A stretch of DNA of 64,000 nt from Isoetes taiwanensis (lineage: Eukaryota > Streptophyta > Lycopodiopsida > Isoetales > Isoetaceae): positions 5,140,829 through 5,204,828 of the forward strand of contig JAJEKV010000041.1 of NCBI GenBank assembly GCA_021234155.1, read 5' to 3'. The stretch's first letter is position 1; the number at the start of each line of letters is the position of its first letter. The notes below the pieces were generated by a model. That model saw only the letters and a list, made by a program, of their open reading frames with translations. It was not told where the DNA came from and did no database searches. Both the position numbers and the translations under genes were made by a program. Shown here in pieces: positions 1-11,186 of this stretch.

Positions 1-39
1 GTTATGAAGTACTTGATAACTCTTGGCCGGATAGGAATT

Positions 40-1250
40 CTATGTATAGGACCGGTCGCACCATCTTTGCTGATCTTGTCCATCGATGGAACATCCTCCA
101 TAAACCTGCCCCCCCTTCCGTGGTTCCATCCGCTCTTGAGAGATCATGAACTTGTCGAGATAATGATGCTCGCTAGACCACCACTTATCCAGTCGAATCA
201 CGATCTTGAAATCAAAACCAAAACTATGTTGGCAAAAGCTTGGTGCCTTCGGCAAGCCAAGTCCGCACTCATGATCAAGTTCGTATATGGAGTGCATGAT
301 CTTGTTGGTGAAGTTAATATCACCCCCCATTGGGAGACAAAGCAGGTTGTTTGATTGCCCGGCATGCAAAAGACAAGGAAACCGAAAGTATCCGGTCGGT
401 CATGTCCGTGACACGCCTTGTACCACCGCTCTATGTCGGCTTTGTCATAAAAAAGGGTGGGGTCTTCGATCATATTGATGGCAAATAGTGCCACGGGTCC
501 AGTGCCGCCTGCACCACCAAATCCCTTGTGTCCCAAAGTAACCAGAAATGGGGGGAGCTATCGTCTGCCTTTAAATGGGACCACCCCCGAATCCAAGCTT
601 CCTTTTGAATTGCCATAGCACGTTCGTGGAAAGGAAGGGTTTTGACGCTACGCTTCAGCTTGGTGTTGATGTAGGGTTGACATAGACGGGTTCAATTCCT
701 TCATGTCTTCCTCATCAAGGGCAGCCTTTTCCTTGTAATAATCAAAATCATGGTATTCATTAGATGCAACGTTGCGTAACTCGTGATGCCTTCTTCGCTA
801 CGCCGCCGCTTTAGGACCGTGGCATAATCCTTTAGTCCCGTAATTTAGAACTCCCGGTCTTCCTTAGCGGGATTGTTCCCTCCAAGATTTTGCCTTTGTA
901 GGTCAAGCGTTTTGTCCGTCAGAGGCCCCAGATCCTCTTCATGAACTGCTTGTCAAACAACTTGGGGTCCGCCTACTTGAAATTCTCCATTGCCGTCCTT
1001 CAAACTTGCCTCTTGTCCATTGAGCCCATATGTGGGGTCCATTTCTCCCGGACCAGCCTCGCTAAGAATGAGGTCATATTGGTCCGAGAGAGACTCCCCC
1101 TTTTCCTTGGTGTTCTCTTCTTCTTCTCCTCTTCTTCCTCTCCCTCGTCATCTTCCTGTCCCTCCAGTGAACATATCCGCATAGTTTCTCAAAGGTCTTC
1201 CACTTATCCGAGGGAGCCCTGTTTCCTTTAGGACGCCGAGGACAACCCAA
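40..1250 (-). pseudogene. Degenerate coding remnant, unknown family
   Basis: Two overlapping minus-strand frames (40-369 and 198-536) read as one protein with a frame break near 330-350. Protein-like text continues upstream in shifting frames to about 1,250, including an acidic stretch at 1,000-1,182 rich in Glu and Lys. Frame changes and stops show that it is no longer functional. I do not recognise the family. The residue mix (many W, H, D, F) looks like real protein rather than chance, and a mobile-element ORF is the likeliest source. The acidic stretch coincides with a polypyrimidine run on the plus strand at about 1,118-1,162. Confidence 0.35.
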
Positions 1251-1385
1251 TGCTTTCCACGTTGCCTAGCGTGTATGATCTGGTCGATAAGGGCTGCATT
1301 CGCATTAACAATGTACCAATGTCGAGCATGAAAGTATCTACAAACACCCCGGAATAAACAAGAATAGTAGCCGGGTTTTCTCGAC

Positions 1386-1757
1386 TCATGCGAAGTCGAA
1401 AGTCCCTTGAATGTCTAATTTTCTTTTTACTTCTTCGGGTTTCTCGACTCATGAAGTCGAAAAGCTCTGCATCCTTTGATTTTCAGATTACCGGCTTTCG
1501 ACTCGCGAAATGTCGAAAACCCGATGATAATCGGCAAATGTTAGGATGGCGGGGGCTTTCGACTCAGCGAAGTCGAAAAGTCCCTTGAATGTCTAATTTT
1601 CTTTCGCGGCTAAGGGTTTTCGACTCGCGAGTGAAAAGCTCCACATCCTTTGATTTTCTCGTGGTTTCGGCTTTCTCGGCTCGCGAAGTCGAAAACCCGA
1701 TGATAATCGGCAAATGTTAGGATGGTAGGGCTTTCGACTCAGCGAGTCGAAATGGAA
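1386..1757. repeat. Tandem ~185-bp repeat with palindromic cores
   Basis: Two head-to-tail units (about 1,386-1,570 and 1,571-1,757) share the order 'cttgaatgtctaattttc', a palindrome, 'catcctttgattttc', a palindrome, 'gatgataatcggcaaatgtt'. The palindromes are variants of TTTTCGACTCGCGAAGTCGAAAA. They belong to the same motif group as the arrays at 4.0-5.4 kb and 42.5-42.9 kb. Confidence 0.75.
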
Positions 1758-2020
1758 AGATTCAGAGAGTTATTTACCTTACGTAGGCGCACTCACGCTA
1801 TTGTGTTCTCGCAGTGGCTAATGCCGCCGGCGGCGGTTCGACGCCTCCTCGTCGAAAAGAACTCGCACTCTCGCTTGGCATATCTATCCTTGATCCTTTA
1901 TGCGGCACCTCCTTCTCCGTCGCAATACTTGAGCCGCCCTCACCGAATGCCGACCGCCTACAACCCGAACCGGACTTCTTTTCCCTTGAGATCTTCCTCG
2001 GACTTCCAAATTTGAACAAC

Positions 2021-2503
2021 TCACTGTCGATCCGCTAAAAGGTATGACATCCGGCGGGCATTGGATCTCAAATGTGATGTCGCACCATCGGTTCGGGAAT
2101 CTCCAAAGATGTGTGCCGGATTAAATTCCCCGGTGGTTGAACAAGACGGCATCTCCCCGTGCAAACCTTCACCGCCTAATGTCCAAAGAAGAAAGCTTGT
2201 GTGATATTCCCAACGGATAATACCGAAGCTAGACGCCCATTTTCTCGTGCTCCTCTCTGAAATCCTGATCCGATCATCCGGATCGAGGTTTGGGGAGTCG
2301 ACCATATCTTCGCCTCCTTCGCCATCATCGATTCCTCCCCCGTGTGGTGTCATCATCCCCATCTTTGTTTTTGGTGGACTTTTTTTGTGTATGAACCACA
2401 ACTTCATTCCCCAATCGCAGAGTGTTGTAGAGTCTTCAAAGACAAGAGAAGTGAAGCTCCCCGTATTGAACAGTTTTTCCCCGACTCGAAATCTCCATAC
2501 CAA
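2021..2503 (-). CDS. Hypothetical protein fragment (160 aa)
   Basis: An open minus-strand frame of 160 codons in sequence that is not low-complexity. It contains an acidic Gly/Asp patch around residues 55-80 and a W-rich stretch further on, but no motif I can name. Protein-like text continues upstream past a stop at about 2,520. It may belong to the same decayed locus as the ORF at 2,698-3,090. Chance opening of this length is possible, so the call is weak. Confidence 0.28.
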   Translation of the reverse strand: MVWRFRVGEKLFNTGSFTSLVFEDSTTLCDWGMKLWFIHKKSPPKTKMGMMTPHGGGIDDGEGGEDMVDSPNLDPDDRIRISERSTRKWASSFGIIRWEYHTSFLLWTLGGEGLHGEMPSCSTTGEFNPAHIFGDSRTDGATSHLRSNARRMSYLLADRQ

Positions 2504-2697
2504 GCTCCCCGGATGTTAGGGTTCCGCCCTCCTTCATCCCTTCCGATCCTTCCACCCAAGGTTCTCGACAATTTAAAGGCGCCGGCCTTTTTTTAAGTGC
2601 CCTTAGCCTTGCTCATGGAAGAGTGAGAATAATTTGAAACTCGCTAATTTTTGGTGCGATAGAACTTACTCTTTCCGCGCGTCCTCGACATGTAGTG

Positions 2698-3090
2698 TTA
2701 AATGCTTCGATCTGGCAGAGAGGCGAGAGCACAACACCGATTTTCTTCTACTTGTCTCCTGAGCTCTTCTTGTCCCTTTGGTGTAGAAACAGATCTTTCT
2801 CCTTCCCACTTGTCGATACCTCGACATACCACCAAGAATCTGCCATTTGTTTCAAGAAGCTCGTCTCCAAATCCCTCGATGACGAAGAATGGAGTTCGCC
2901 GGTGATCACCAAAGAGTCCGAGGTGAATGCCGCAAGAAGAAGGGATGGATCGGTTAAGGTATTCCGACAAAGAAAAAACCTCGAGCTCACCCGGGGTGTT
3001 TGTCTTCTTCTTCTTGTCAGCCACTGGTAGAAGCATCCCCTCTACCACCGTCCAGCTTCTTAGACGAGTCATGTCTATATGCCCTCTCAT
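2698..3090 (-). CDS. Hypothetical protein fragment (130 aa)
   Basis: A 130-codon minus-strand ORF in the same orientation as the fragments at 40-1,250 and 2,021-2,503. It has a KKKK patch near residue 26 and a mixed hydrophobic stretch (FFVIEGFGDELL) in the middle. No family is recognised. It lies about 200 bp upstream, in its own sense, of the 2,021-2,503 frame and may be an exon or frame-shifted part of the same remnant. Confidence 0.28.
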   Translation of the reverse strand: MRGHIDMTRLRSWTVVEGMLLPVADKKKKTNTPGELEVFSLSEYLNRSIPSSCGIHLGLFGDHRRTPFFVIEGFGDELLETNGRFLVVCRGIDKWEGERSVSTPKGQEELRRQVEENRCCALASLPDRSI

Positions 3091-3099
3091 CCTCTTTGC

Positions 3100-3974
3100 A
3101 CCCCTCAGAAATTAAGTTTCCTCCGCGGGTTGTGAGTTTTAGGACTGCATGTAAAAAGATCGGGCGTGTTCTTTAGTTTGAACTTAAGGACATGCAATCA
3201 TTTATGAAAAGAAGCGGGCTAAAGGTACAAAGACGGCCGGCTTTAGCCCGCCCAAACACTATTTCAAATTTAATCACATCAAGGGACTAAGTGAGCGAGC
3301 GTAGTTTATCTTCCCCGCTGCATTGGGGACCTCGACTTCGAGGGGAGCATCGACCGTTAGCGACTTCCTCGAATGGCGCCATGACGCCGTAAGTCGCTAA
3401 CAAATGCCTTTGCATATGTGTTTTTTCCCGACCGCCCCTATTGCACGCAGCTTGATTTGATCGATGAGCACGGAGCTAAGGTAGGAAGCGAGAGGAGCCG
3501 CCGCATTACCTGAACTCTACATCAAGGCGCCATGGAATCGGGGATACGCGAGAATCGCAAAGGCTACAAGTATTAGATGCGAATACACTCTTGAAGAGAC
3601 CGGCGTAAGAAGCAAAGACTCGGGTGAGGCTGCGGGATCCGTGATACAAAGGGCCAAGGAATTACTGCGTGAAGAGGTGAGTTTCAGAGATGCCTATGTT
3701 ATTTCGCTTGTAGAACATGCCGTATGTGTTTAAATAATGGAACTGCTGATAAGCTCGACGGATTCAGTGTTTCCTTGTCCAGCATTTTTCAGCTTCGAGA
3801 GATGATTTACTCTCTAGGTTGAGAGATGCTCGGCAAGGAAACAATGGATCGGGGTAAAGAAATAGTTCCGCTTTTAGGTGTGTTTTTTCATGGACTGTTT
3901 ACTTGGAATGTTGTACATAGATCAGGCTAGGACTAAGGCCCAGGAGATGCGGTTCAAATGCATCCTCTTGTAGT
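3100..3974. other. Non-coding stretch with one hairpin
   Basis: No gene is visible. The one structure is a perfect 11-bp inverted repeat, GTTAGCGACTT at 3,356-3,366 and its complement at 3,391-3,401, with a 24-nt loop containing ATGGCGCCAT. That loop decamer recurs in the dense array at 29.3-29.7 kb. Confidence 0.6.
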
Positions 3975-5440
3975 TAGTCGGAGGGGCCTCCACCCTGTCC
4001 GAACCACTCCTCTTCGCAATATTCGAGGAAGATGGTTCGAAGGAGAGTGGCTCGTATTACATGCTAGAGGCACTTGGGACTAAAAACAGGAGAATAGAAA
4101 GTGCAGTACTTGTAGAGAATGCAAGCCTTGGCTTCCTCTCTGTGGTTTCCCTGTGGTTAGTTGTAGAGGCCTCCACCCAGTCCGAGCCCCTCCCCTTCGC
4201 AATATTCGACGAAGATGGTTCGAAGGAGAGTGACTCTGACTGGGTCGAGGCCACTGCTACCAGACACAGGAGAATTGGCTGGCTAAGGGATTCTCGACTT
4301 GCGAGTCGAGAATGCTTGGCTTCCTGTCTACATTCTCGACTCGCAAGTCGAGAATGCCTTGGCCATCCAGAACTCCGGTTAGTACACATGGAGTGCCGGT
4401 TGGGTAAGGCATTCCCGACTCGCGAGCCGAGAATGCATACAGCAAGCTCTGTGGTTTCCCTGTGGTTAGTTGTAGAGGCCTCCACCCAATCAGAGCCCAT
4501 CCCCTTCGCAATATTCGACGAAGAAGGTTCGAAGGAGACGGTCTTTGATTGGGTAGAGGCCACTGCGACCACACACAGGAGAATTGGGTTGCTAAGAGTT
4601 GGCCTGCAGACAGTCAAAAACACTTCCCTTCGCAATGTCCGAGGAAGATAGAAGGAGAGTGTTTAAGACTGTCTGCAGGCCAGCTCTAGAGTGCACTAGA
4701 GCCTGCGTTTTCTCGACTCACGAGTCGAGAAAGCAGCCAGCAACTCTGTGGTTAGTCGCCGAGGCCTCCACCCAATCAGAGCCCATCCCCTTCGCAATAT
4801 TCGACGAAGATGGTTCGAAGGAGACGGTCTTTGATTGGGTAGAGGCCACTGCGACCACACACAGGAGAATTGGGTTGCTAAGAGTTGGCCTGCAGACAGT
4901 CAAAACCACTTCCCTTCGCAATGTCCGAGGAAGATAGAAGGAGAGTGGTTGAGACTGTCTGCAGGCCAGCTCTAGAGTGCACTAGAGCCTGCGTTTTCTC
5001 GACTCACGAAGTCGGTGAAAGCCGCCAGCACTCTCTGGTTGTCGCCGAGGCCTCCACCCAGTCGGAGCCAGTCCTCTTCGCAATATTCGATGAGCATGGT
5101 TCGAAGGAGAGTGGCTCAGACTGGGTGGAGGCACCTGCGACTGCACAAAGGGCCATTGGCAGGTATCACATTCTCGACTCACGAGTCGAGAAGGCTGCAG
5201 CAGGGTTCTAAAGAATGTGAAGACATTGGGTAGCTGTGCAATCCCGAATCGCGAGTCGAGAATCCCTCAACCTGCCAACAAATCCGTCAGTGTACACTCC
5301 TCTTCTGCGCCTGAAGTCGAGAGTTCTCGACTCGCGAAGTCGAGAAGAAGGCCTGTACTTCCCCGGACTGCTGGCAAGTGAAGTATTCTCAACTCGCCAC
5401 TCCCTCCTCGCATGTCTCCTCGCAGTGGATTTGCTTTGAG
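3975..5440. repeat. Composite palindromic satellite
   Basis: About five imperfect units (near 3,984, 4,165, 4,477, 4,765 and 5,045) each contain 'cctccacccagtc', then 'ttcgcaatattcga', then 'gactgggtggagg', so each unit is itself an inverted repeat. Between units lie palindromes such as TTCTCGACTCGCGAGTCGAGAA (4,292-4,313, 4,333-4,356, 4,709-4,732, 5,170-5,192, 5,314-5,345, with variants). Because the unit is self-complementary, both strands read the same pseudo-peptide (ASTQS...DWVEA). The ORFs here (up to 196 codons) are therefore repeat artefacts, not genes. Confidence 0.85.
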
Positions 5441-6399
5441 TTAGAAATGGAGATTCCGTGAAGCAATTCCTATTCGAAGTTCTTCTTTGGGAGAAAGACA
5501 TTCCTAGTTATTTTACATTAATGCTCGCAATATCTTACTTCCTAACACCGGTCTCGATGATTTCTATCTCGGTTGCTTTTGCTACTACTCTAACCACTAT
5601 TCTCACTTGTGCCCGTACAATGTATTCAATTCAACCACAAGCAAGAAAAAGATAACAAAAAGCAAAAAACAATACAAAGATTAATGAGATTAATGAGAAA
5701 ACAGAGAACAATGAGAACAAAGATCAGAGAAAAAAGGAGAACAAAGACAGAAAAATGAGATTAAAAAAAAGGGTATGATATTACAAAACATACCTGGAAG
5801 ATTTGCTTTGGATGAGGAGGAGGCTTCCGAAGTTCGCTTCCATGTGGGTATAGTCGTTGACAAAGCGTGAATAAGGATTTGTCTGGGCCAGAAATTGTAT
5901 CGGGGATTAATAAGAGCCTCTAACAAATGTAATATAAGTAAAAATGCACTAAAGGACTTACGTAAAAACTAAAAAGCAAAGACTAAAAGGGCCTCACTTT
6001 CTTCTCGGCAGAATAACGCCCGCTCGAACAATGAATCAAGGCGAGAACTTCGGCGTTGGAAGCGGCCCCGATCCGTCGACCAAGCCGCCGTCATAAGATG
6101 GCGCCGAATCGCTTCGGTTCGATCGATCGCCTTGACGGTGAAAGCGGCCCTAAGGAAACAGGGGAGGAAGAGTGATCGAGAAAAACAGGGAGGAAGAATG
6201 GTCGGGAGAGGAAGAGGGTGCAATTACTTGCGGCCGCACCCTCGAACCCTCGTAAAAAAGTGCAATAATAAAACCATTGTCACGCAGGGGCCATGCCCTC
6301 CATGACGTGGCGAAGGATAGCCGACGCGGGTTGCGGTTTCAGCCTCAAGAGGCCACGTGGCCATGACAAAATATGAAAGGGTAGGTTATATGTTTATAT
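5441..6399. other. No supported gene
   Basis: Short frames occur on both strands: 5,458-5,655 plus, hydrophobic; 5,969-6,223 minus, Ser/Arg-rich. None shows a recognisable domain. 5,640-5,790 is A-rich low-complexity sequence. Confidence 0.5.
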
Positions 6400-6640
6400 A
6401 TGTTATCTTATGTATTTAATAAGGTTTCAATGGTTGTATTTAATATGGTTTCAATGGTTGTATTTAATATGGTTTCAATGGTTACAATGTTTACATATGG
6501 TTTAGAATGAGTGTGGTTGTATGCTTTAATATGGTTATATGATTTTAGTTAATATGGTTGTATGATTTTAGTTAATATGGTTGTATGATTTAATATGATT
6601 ATATTTAATATGTTTGTATGGTTTTATATGGTTCATATGG
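6400..6640. repeat. AT-rich short tandem repeat
   Basis: Repeated copies of 'ttaatatggttgtatgatt' and 'ttaatatggtttcaatgg', about 20-27 bp each, run through this stretch. It lies upstream of DUF7869 copy A. Confidence 0.75.
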
Positions 6641-7039
6641 TCATATTTGTGGTGTTTGGGGCTATATGGTTTTAATGTGAGCTTTTTCATTCAGTGGAGC
6701 ATGTGAGATGAGTAAAATGGAGCCAGGGAATTCCAAAGGAGGCCATTGCCCTAGGCTCCAATGGAGGAAGATGGGTTGCCTTTTGTTGCACCCTTGCAAA
6801 CTGCATCGGTATTTGCAGAGGGCATAATAACCTGCAGCTTGATCCATTTGATAGTGTGAATGATGAGAGGTCGAGATGAACATCTTGGAGTTGGCATTGT
6901 GAAGCTTCTTATCGGGTTGATACTATCATGTCCCGTGGAAGCTCTAGTGATTGCATTGTGTGCTCGGGCTGCTCGGAGTCCCAAGCTCAGCTTGAGATGG
7001 CCAATTAGATTTATTACACACAAGAATGGTGATACTCTA

Positions 7040-9620
7040 GAATGCCCTACTTGAACTACACACCCCAAGGCCCACCCAAGGCCATGTGGAAGATTTGGTG
7101 GTCGATGAGCATCCTTTGATCACAAGGAAGAGACGCTATGTCTTTCATAAAAGGCGTACCAAAGGTGCCCAAGAGGCCTAGAAGTGACAAATATTTAGAA
7201 AGGATGGAAAGTATGGCACCAACCAAAGAAAACCCGGAGGCAATTAGGGGACAAGAGTATTGCAACCTAGATTGCACAAAGCATTACAATGTGGATGACC
7301 TCGCGCAGATAAGGTCCCAATACATTGGGACAGCTTCAAAAAGATAGGATTAATTTCATTTACTCCTTGTGTAGGAATTCCAAAATATGATGAAAACACA
7401 GACTACCGCTATATCAATTGAGGGGAATGAAGGTATGTATGAGAGCATTGAGATGGATTCTTGGGGTGAGCAAGTCTTCATTTTACGTATCATCGGGAGC
7501 AGGTTAGAAAAGGGCACACTTTGTTCCAACATGGTAATGCACTCACTTTGAAACCTAGAGAGCAAATACTCTAAAGGCCATTGCGGTCTTGAGCTTTGTG
7601 AGATACATGTCTCAATCTATGCCCCACAAGTCGAAGGTGAACGAGCACGGTGTGTGAGTGGTGCAAAAGAGTGTTGCCACAACACTATATCCAAAAGGAG
7701 TGCCTTAAGGAGGTCAACTCCATCCTAGAAACCACCGGAGGTAGGCCTCTTTCTCAATCACATTTCAAATAAGTTATGGAGCACTCACTTCTGGACGGAG
7801 TGTCCTACAACACATGCCATTCTCAAAGTGCAACACTTGCATTCAACTCAAGGATACACTTGCATCAACCGCAATAGAGAAAGAAAGAATGGCAATTAGG
7901 GGAGCAATTTGCATCACCAAAGGGACCAAATATCATGTAGACAGTTGTATTGGCAAAGGGAGAACATTTTCCGAGATGCAAAAAACAAATTTTTGTGTAT
8001 AATTCATGATAAGATGGACCAACACAAGACTTTCTTGCCAAAGCTAGATCCTTTACCCAAGCGTTGTCAAAACGCTTTTCGGAAAAGTAAGTCCATGGGG
8101 TGTATTAACACATGGTCATGGAACCGAAACATATGGTCATTTTGTGCTTGATCTATGGAGAGATGATCCAAACTTCCATGTGAGCTCTATTTTCAAGTGC
8201 CCGAGAACACTAGAGAAAGGATCGATAGAAGGGAGGAGGTATTCCCCTTCAAGACCCATTTTTGAGGCTTTGATGGATGATCAACCGCTTTGTTACCAAA
8301 GGCGATAAAAAAGCTCACATCCAAGGTGTCTAGTGAATCAAGGAGGACTTGGGATGATTTCCCCTTACTTGAGAAATCACCGCCTGAGGAGCTATGTGTT
8401 CAGCTGGACAACCGTTGGAAAGAAAACAAGAATAGATGGATGTTTGGGGCAATGTCATACTTGACAAAGAAGTGGGAGTATTCAAAGTTGTGAAAGTGGG
8501 ATTCATGATGGTTGGGCATACGATGATGATATAGATGGATTCTTTGGAACTTTCTCCACCAAGCTCAAGAGAGAAAACGTGACCACTCTCCCCGAACTAA
8601 TGCATGTGTTTGAGAGCTGCATTGACCCCAACCCAATGGCTTTCTTGATGGATGAGGTTGCGATTGGAAATCATTTGTAGAAGGATACTTGCTAGATGGC
8701 AAGGACCAGCTTGACAGACACACAAAGCCACTTCAATTCAAGTTTTGGGTTAGGGATGGAATACCAATCATGCAATATAAGTGGAGACCAGGTGACAAGT
8801 TGTGGATGCCCAGCACAAGGTATCGAAGTTGTGGCAAAGGGGTGCTGGCGGGTGAAGTTCTCATTCCTAAAGGGCAGCCAAAACCACTACCTCCCTTCAA
8901 GACAGTCAAAGACTCTAGCCAACCGGGTGAAGGGCATCAAGGATTACATAACGACCGGGATGATGTTCAAAATGGAAAGCACACCTCCACTCTTAAGAAA
9001 AATCAAATGGACTCCCTAATCAAGTAATGGGGAAAAGTTGTGACATGCTTAGAAACCGAACAGCCATGTGGGAGGGAGCTAAGAGACGGGTTCTTGCCGA
9101 GTCAAGATGGGAGGGTTCTCAAGGTGCAAGCACGCCTAAGAATGCTCACTTGGGTCCCAACAAGGGTTCCAAGTGGTTTGTGGGAAGTAAGGCCTCAAAG
9201 CCAAGTGGTTTGATCTTCCCCGAGTGGGATCCCTTTGAGGACATCAAGGAAGGATACTTTGTGCTAGTAAGGCCCGATGATGAGGACTGGCCCAATATGG
9301 TTAGGGGGTGGCACTCTCTCGATGTGACCACCACTATGCCTCGATGGAGAGGAGTTAAGGCCCGGATTCCAAATTCAATATTGGGAGCCCATTGGGAGGC
9401 ACAAGAAGGGCAACTTGAAGGAGCAATACACCGATCTGGCTGGGAGAAGAAGTGGAGGGCAAATTATGCTGACCCTCAAAGGAGGGAATTGGTGGAGTGT
9501 GTGGTATGGTCATATCCAAGTTCTCACATTGCAAAAGACAACACACACAAGATCCCAAGAAAGGAGATGGACAAGGCCATGAGCAACCTCCATGCTATAT
9601 CATTGTATGAGGGTGCATAA
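7040..9620 (+). pseudogene. DUF7869-type transposase-like gene, copy A (decayed)
   Basis: Plus-strand pieces in shifting frames follow the order of this family. A Cys-containing N-terminal part at 7,138-7,347 (CNLDCTKHYNVDDLAQIRSQ) is followed by the catalytic-fold region. This has the 'QLDN..KENKNR' element at 8,400-8,430 and the 'GFMMVGHTYDDDIDGFFG' element at 8,500-8,550. The tail at 9,027-9,620 (197 codons) carries 'GYFVLVRPDDEDW' and 'GWEKKWRANY'. The Asp residues of QLDN and GHT(H/Y)-D-x-D match the conserved acidic core of DUF7869 proteins, which I take to be RNase-H-like transposase relatives. Several frameshifts break it. It shares region order with copies B and D. Confidence 0.75.
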
Positions 9621-10105
9621 TATTGAGAAGTTTGAAAACTTTCTCAACTAGTGGTTTGTAAAATTTATGAGGAAAACAAGTAACCCAATTCTATGTGTGT
9701 CATGTGTAATTCTATTCAAGCAATCAATTCAAAAATTTCTTTTATGGTGTGTGAGTCCCATTTTCAGTCCGAGTCCCAAAATTCAAGATTTGTCCCACTT
9801 TAATTAAATACGACTTGTAAACTCAATGATTAAATAATCAATGGCAAGTCTAGCAACAACAAGCCAAAATATCACCATGCAGCATAGTGCATCAAACTTG
9901 CAACTAGAGACTCAAACATGGAACCTTGTGGAGAATTTTGAAAGATTAATTAAAACTTGAATTTGACAATCCAACTTCAAATCAATTAATATGTTAAGTT
10001 CTAGAGTTATAAGAAAGGCATTATTGACGTTCAGCACCGTTGACAGAAGATCAATCCCAACAGCTACTAACCAATTAAACAACTGGAGGACTAACTTTAA
10101 ACACC

Positions 10106-11186
10106 TCATCGGCAGTAGGGAGAATAAACTGGAGAGCGTGATCGCTCTCTCTCACGACGATAGCCACGATATGGTGAGTAGTCTGGTGGCCGATCATAAC
10201 CACCCTGGTACGGAGAGTAGCGTGGAGATCTTTGAGAACTGTAACTGTCCCTGTAATCACTCCCATATTGTGGCGAACAAGAACGAATAGAAGCTGCAAG
10301 AAAACTTATTCAGTATCTGAAGAATAACAATTCATATACTTTAGCATTTACAACATACCTCTAACACCAAGATAGTCCCCTGGTGTAGGTGTTCTTGCCC
10401 ACAAATGACACAAACTACTGTCAAAACTGTGTAATGTTCTTTGCTATACTAAAAGGAGGATGTCAACATTGGCAACTCAAAAGATCAAAGTCGACGTACA
10501 CGAGAAAATAAGAAAATCCTAGACCATGCAAGCAATACTAGCGAAATTGATTCTGTTCAAGTTGGACAATGTTCTCGAGGAAGCATGGGATTGCTTTGAC
10601 ATATATGCGCAATTGCTGCAGATGCCAATTGACAAATTGGATGTGCACCAATAATGGTGTGTCGATCTACTTGGATTGGAGGCAATTTATTGATTACAAT
10701 TAGCCCAAATAGTAATGCTGAACAGGTGCCAGCACCAAGGTCGTTCATGTGTTTAAAAAGCTTGTTGATTGCAAGCTCCCTCCAATTTGCACTCACTGTA
10801 TGGAAAGCTCGAAAAGTATCATCGGACCAGCCGTTGATTTTCTTGGTAATTTGGAAGGAGCCGATGCTGAATTTAATAGTTGGCTTAAGTAGTTGATATT
10901 GCAAAAGGGTCCTTAACCTCTGAACGTCAACCGTTCCAAAGCATCAAATTAGATTAGCATCATCACCCAAACCATTACCATTGATACTCCTACCTATTAC
11001 TAAGCTAACTTCACAAGCACATGGTTCTTATTTTACCTTTTCAACAGTGATAATGCGGCCTTCAAGAGTAGAACGATTCAGGTACTTTATACAACGTTCA
11101 GCTTCATCAACCGTATCCATTGTAACAAACCCAAAGCCCCGTGATTCCCTAGTCCTGGGATCCACAACTAACCTGCACTCAAGTAC
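10106..11186 (-). CDS. SR45a-like RRM/SR splicing factor, 3' exons only
   Basis: Three minus-strand blocks are recognisable. Exon 11,186-11,037 (150 nt, bounded by a TTGCAG acceptor and a GTAAAA donor) encodes the second half of an RRM: RNP1 'RGFGFVTM' and the tail 'EGRIITVEK'. A short exon ending at 10,359 encodes 'RTPTPGDYLGVRG', typical of plant SR45a. The last exon, 10,293-10,106, encodes an RS/SPxY-rich tail with repeated SP and RERERSRSP, then a TGA. Phases join correctly from the second to the third block. The left part of the RRM (RNP2) is absent upstream as far as I can read, and the acceptor of the middle exon is unclear. This is therefore either a captured 3' fragment or a gene whose 5' exons lie beyond a very long intron. 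The known role of the family is pre-mRNA splicing in the nucleus. Confidence 0.75.

Noticed and set aside
2021-3090. Relationship of the minus-strand ORFs here to the ParB-methylase gene (as upstream partner of copy A)
   Set aside because: Their order and strand would fit the element layout, but I could not align any motif of the methylase-like gene to them.
4057-5211. Long ORFs on both strands (up to 196 codons) with repeated ASTQSEP and DWVEA text
   Set aside because: The DNA unit is self-complementary, so both strands read alike. The frames follow the satellite and show no independent gene features.
10557-10904. 115-codon ORF inside the SR45a-like intron region, with an overlapping plus frame
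   Set aside because: No recognisable domain, no splice or codon signal, and open on both strands. Probably chance or an unrecognised repeat.
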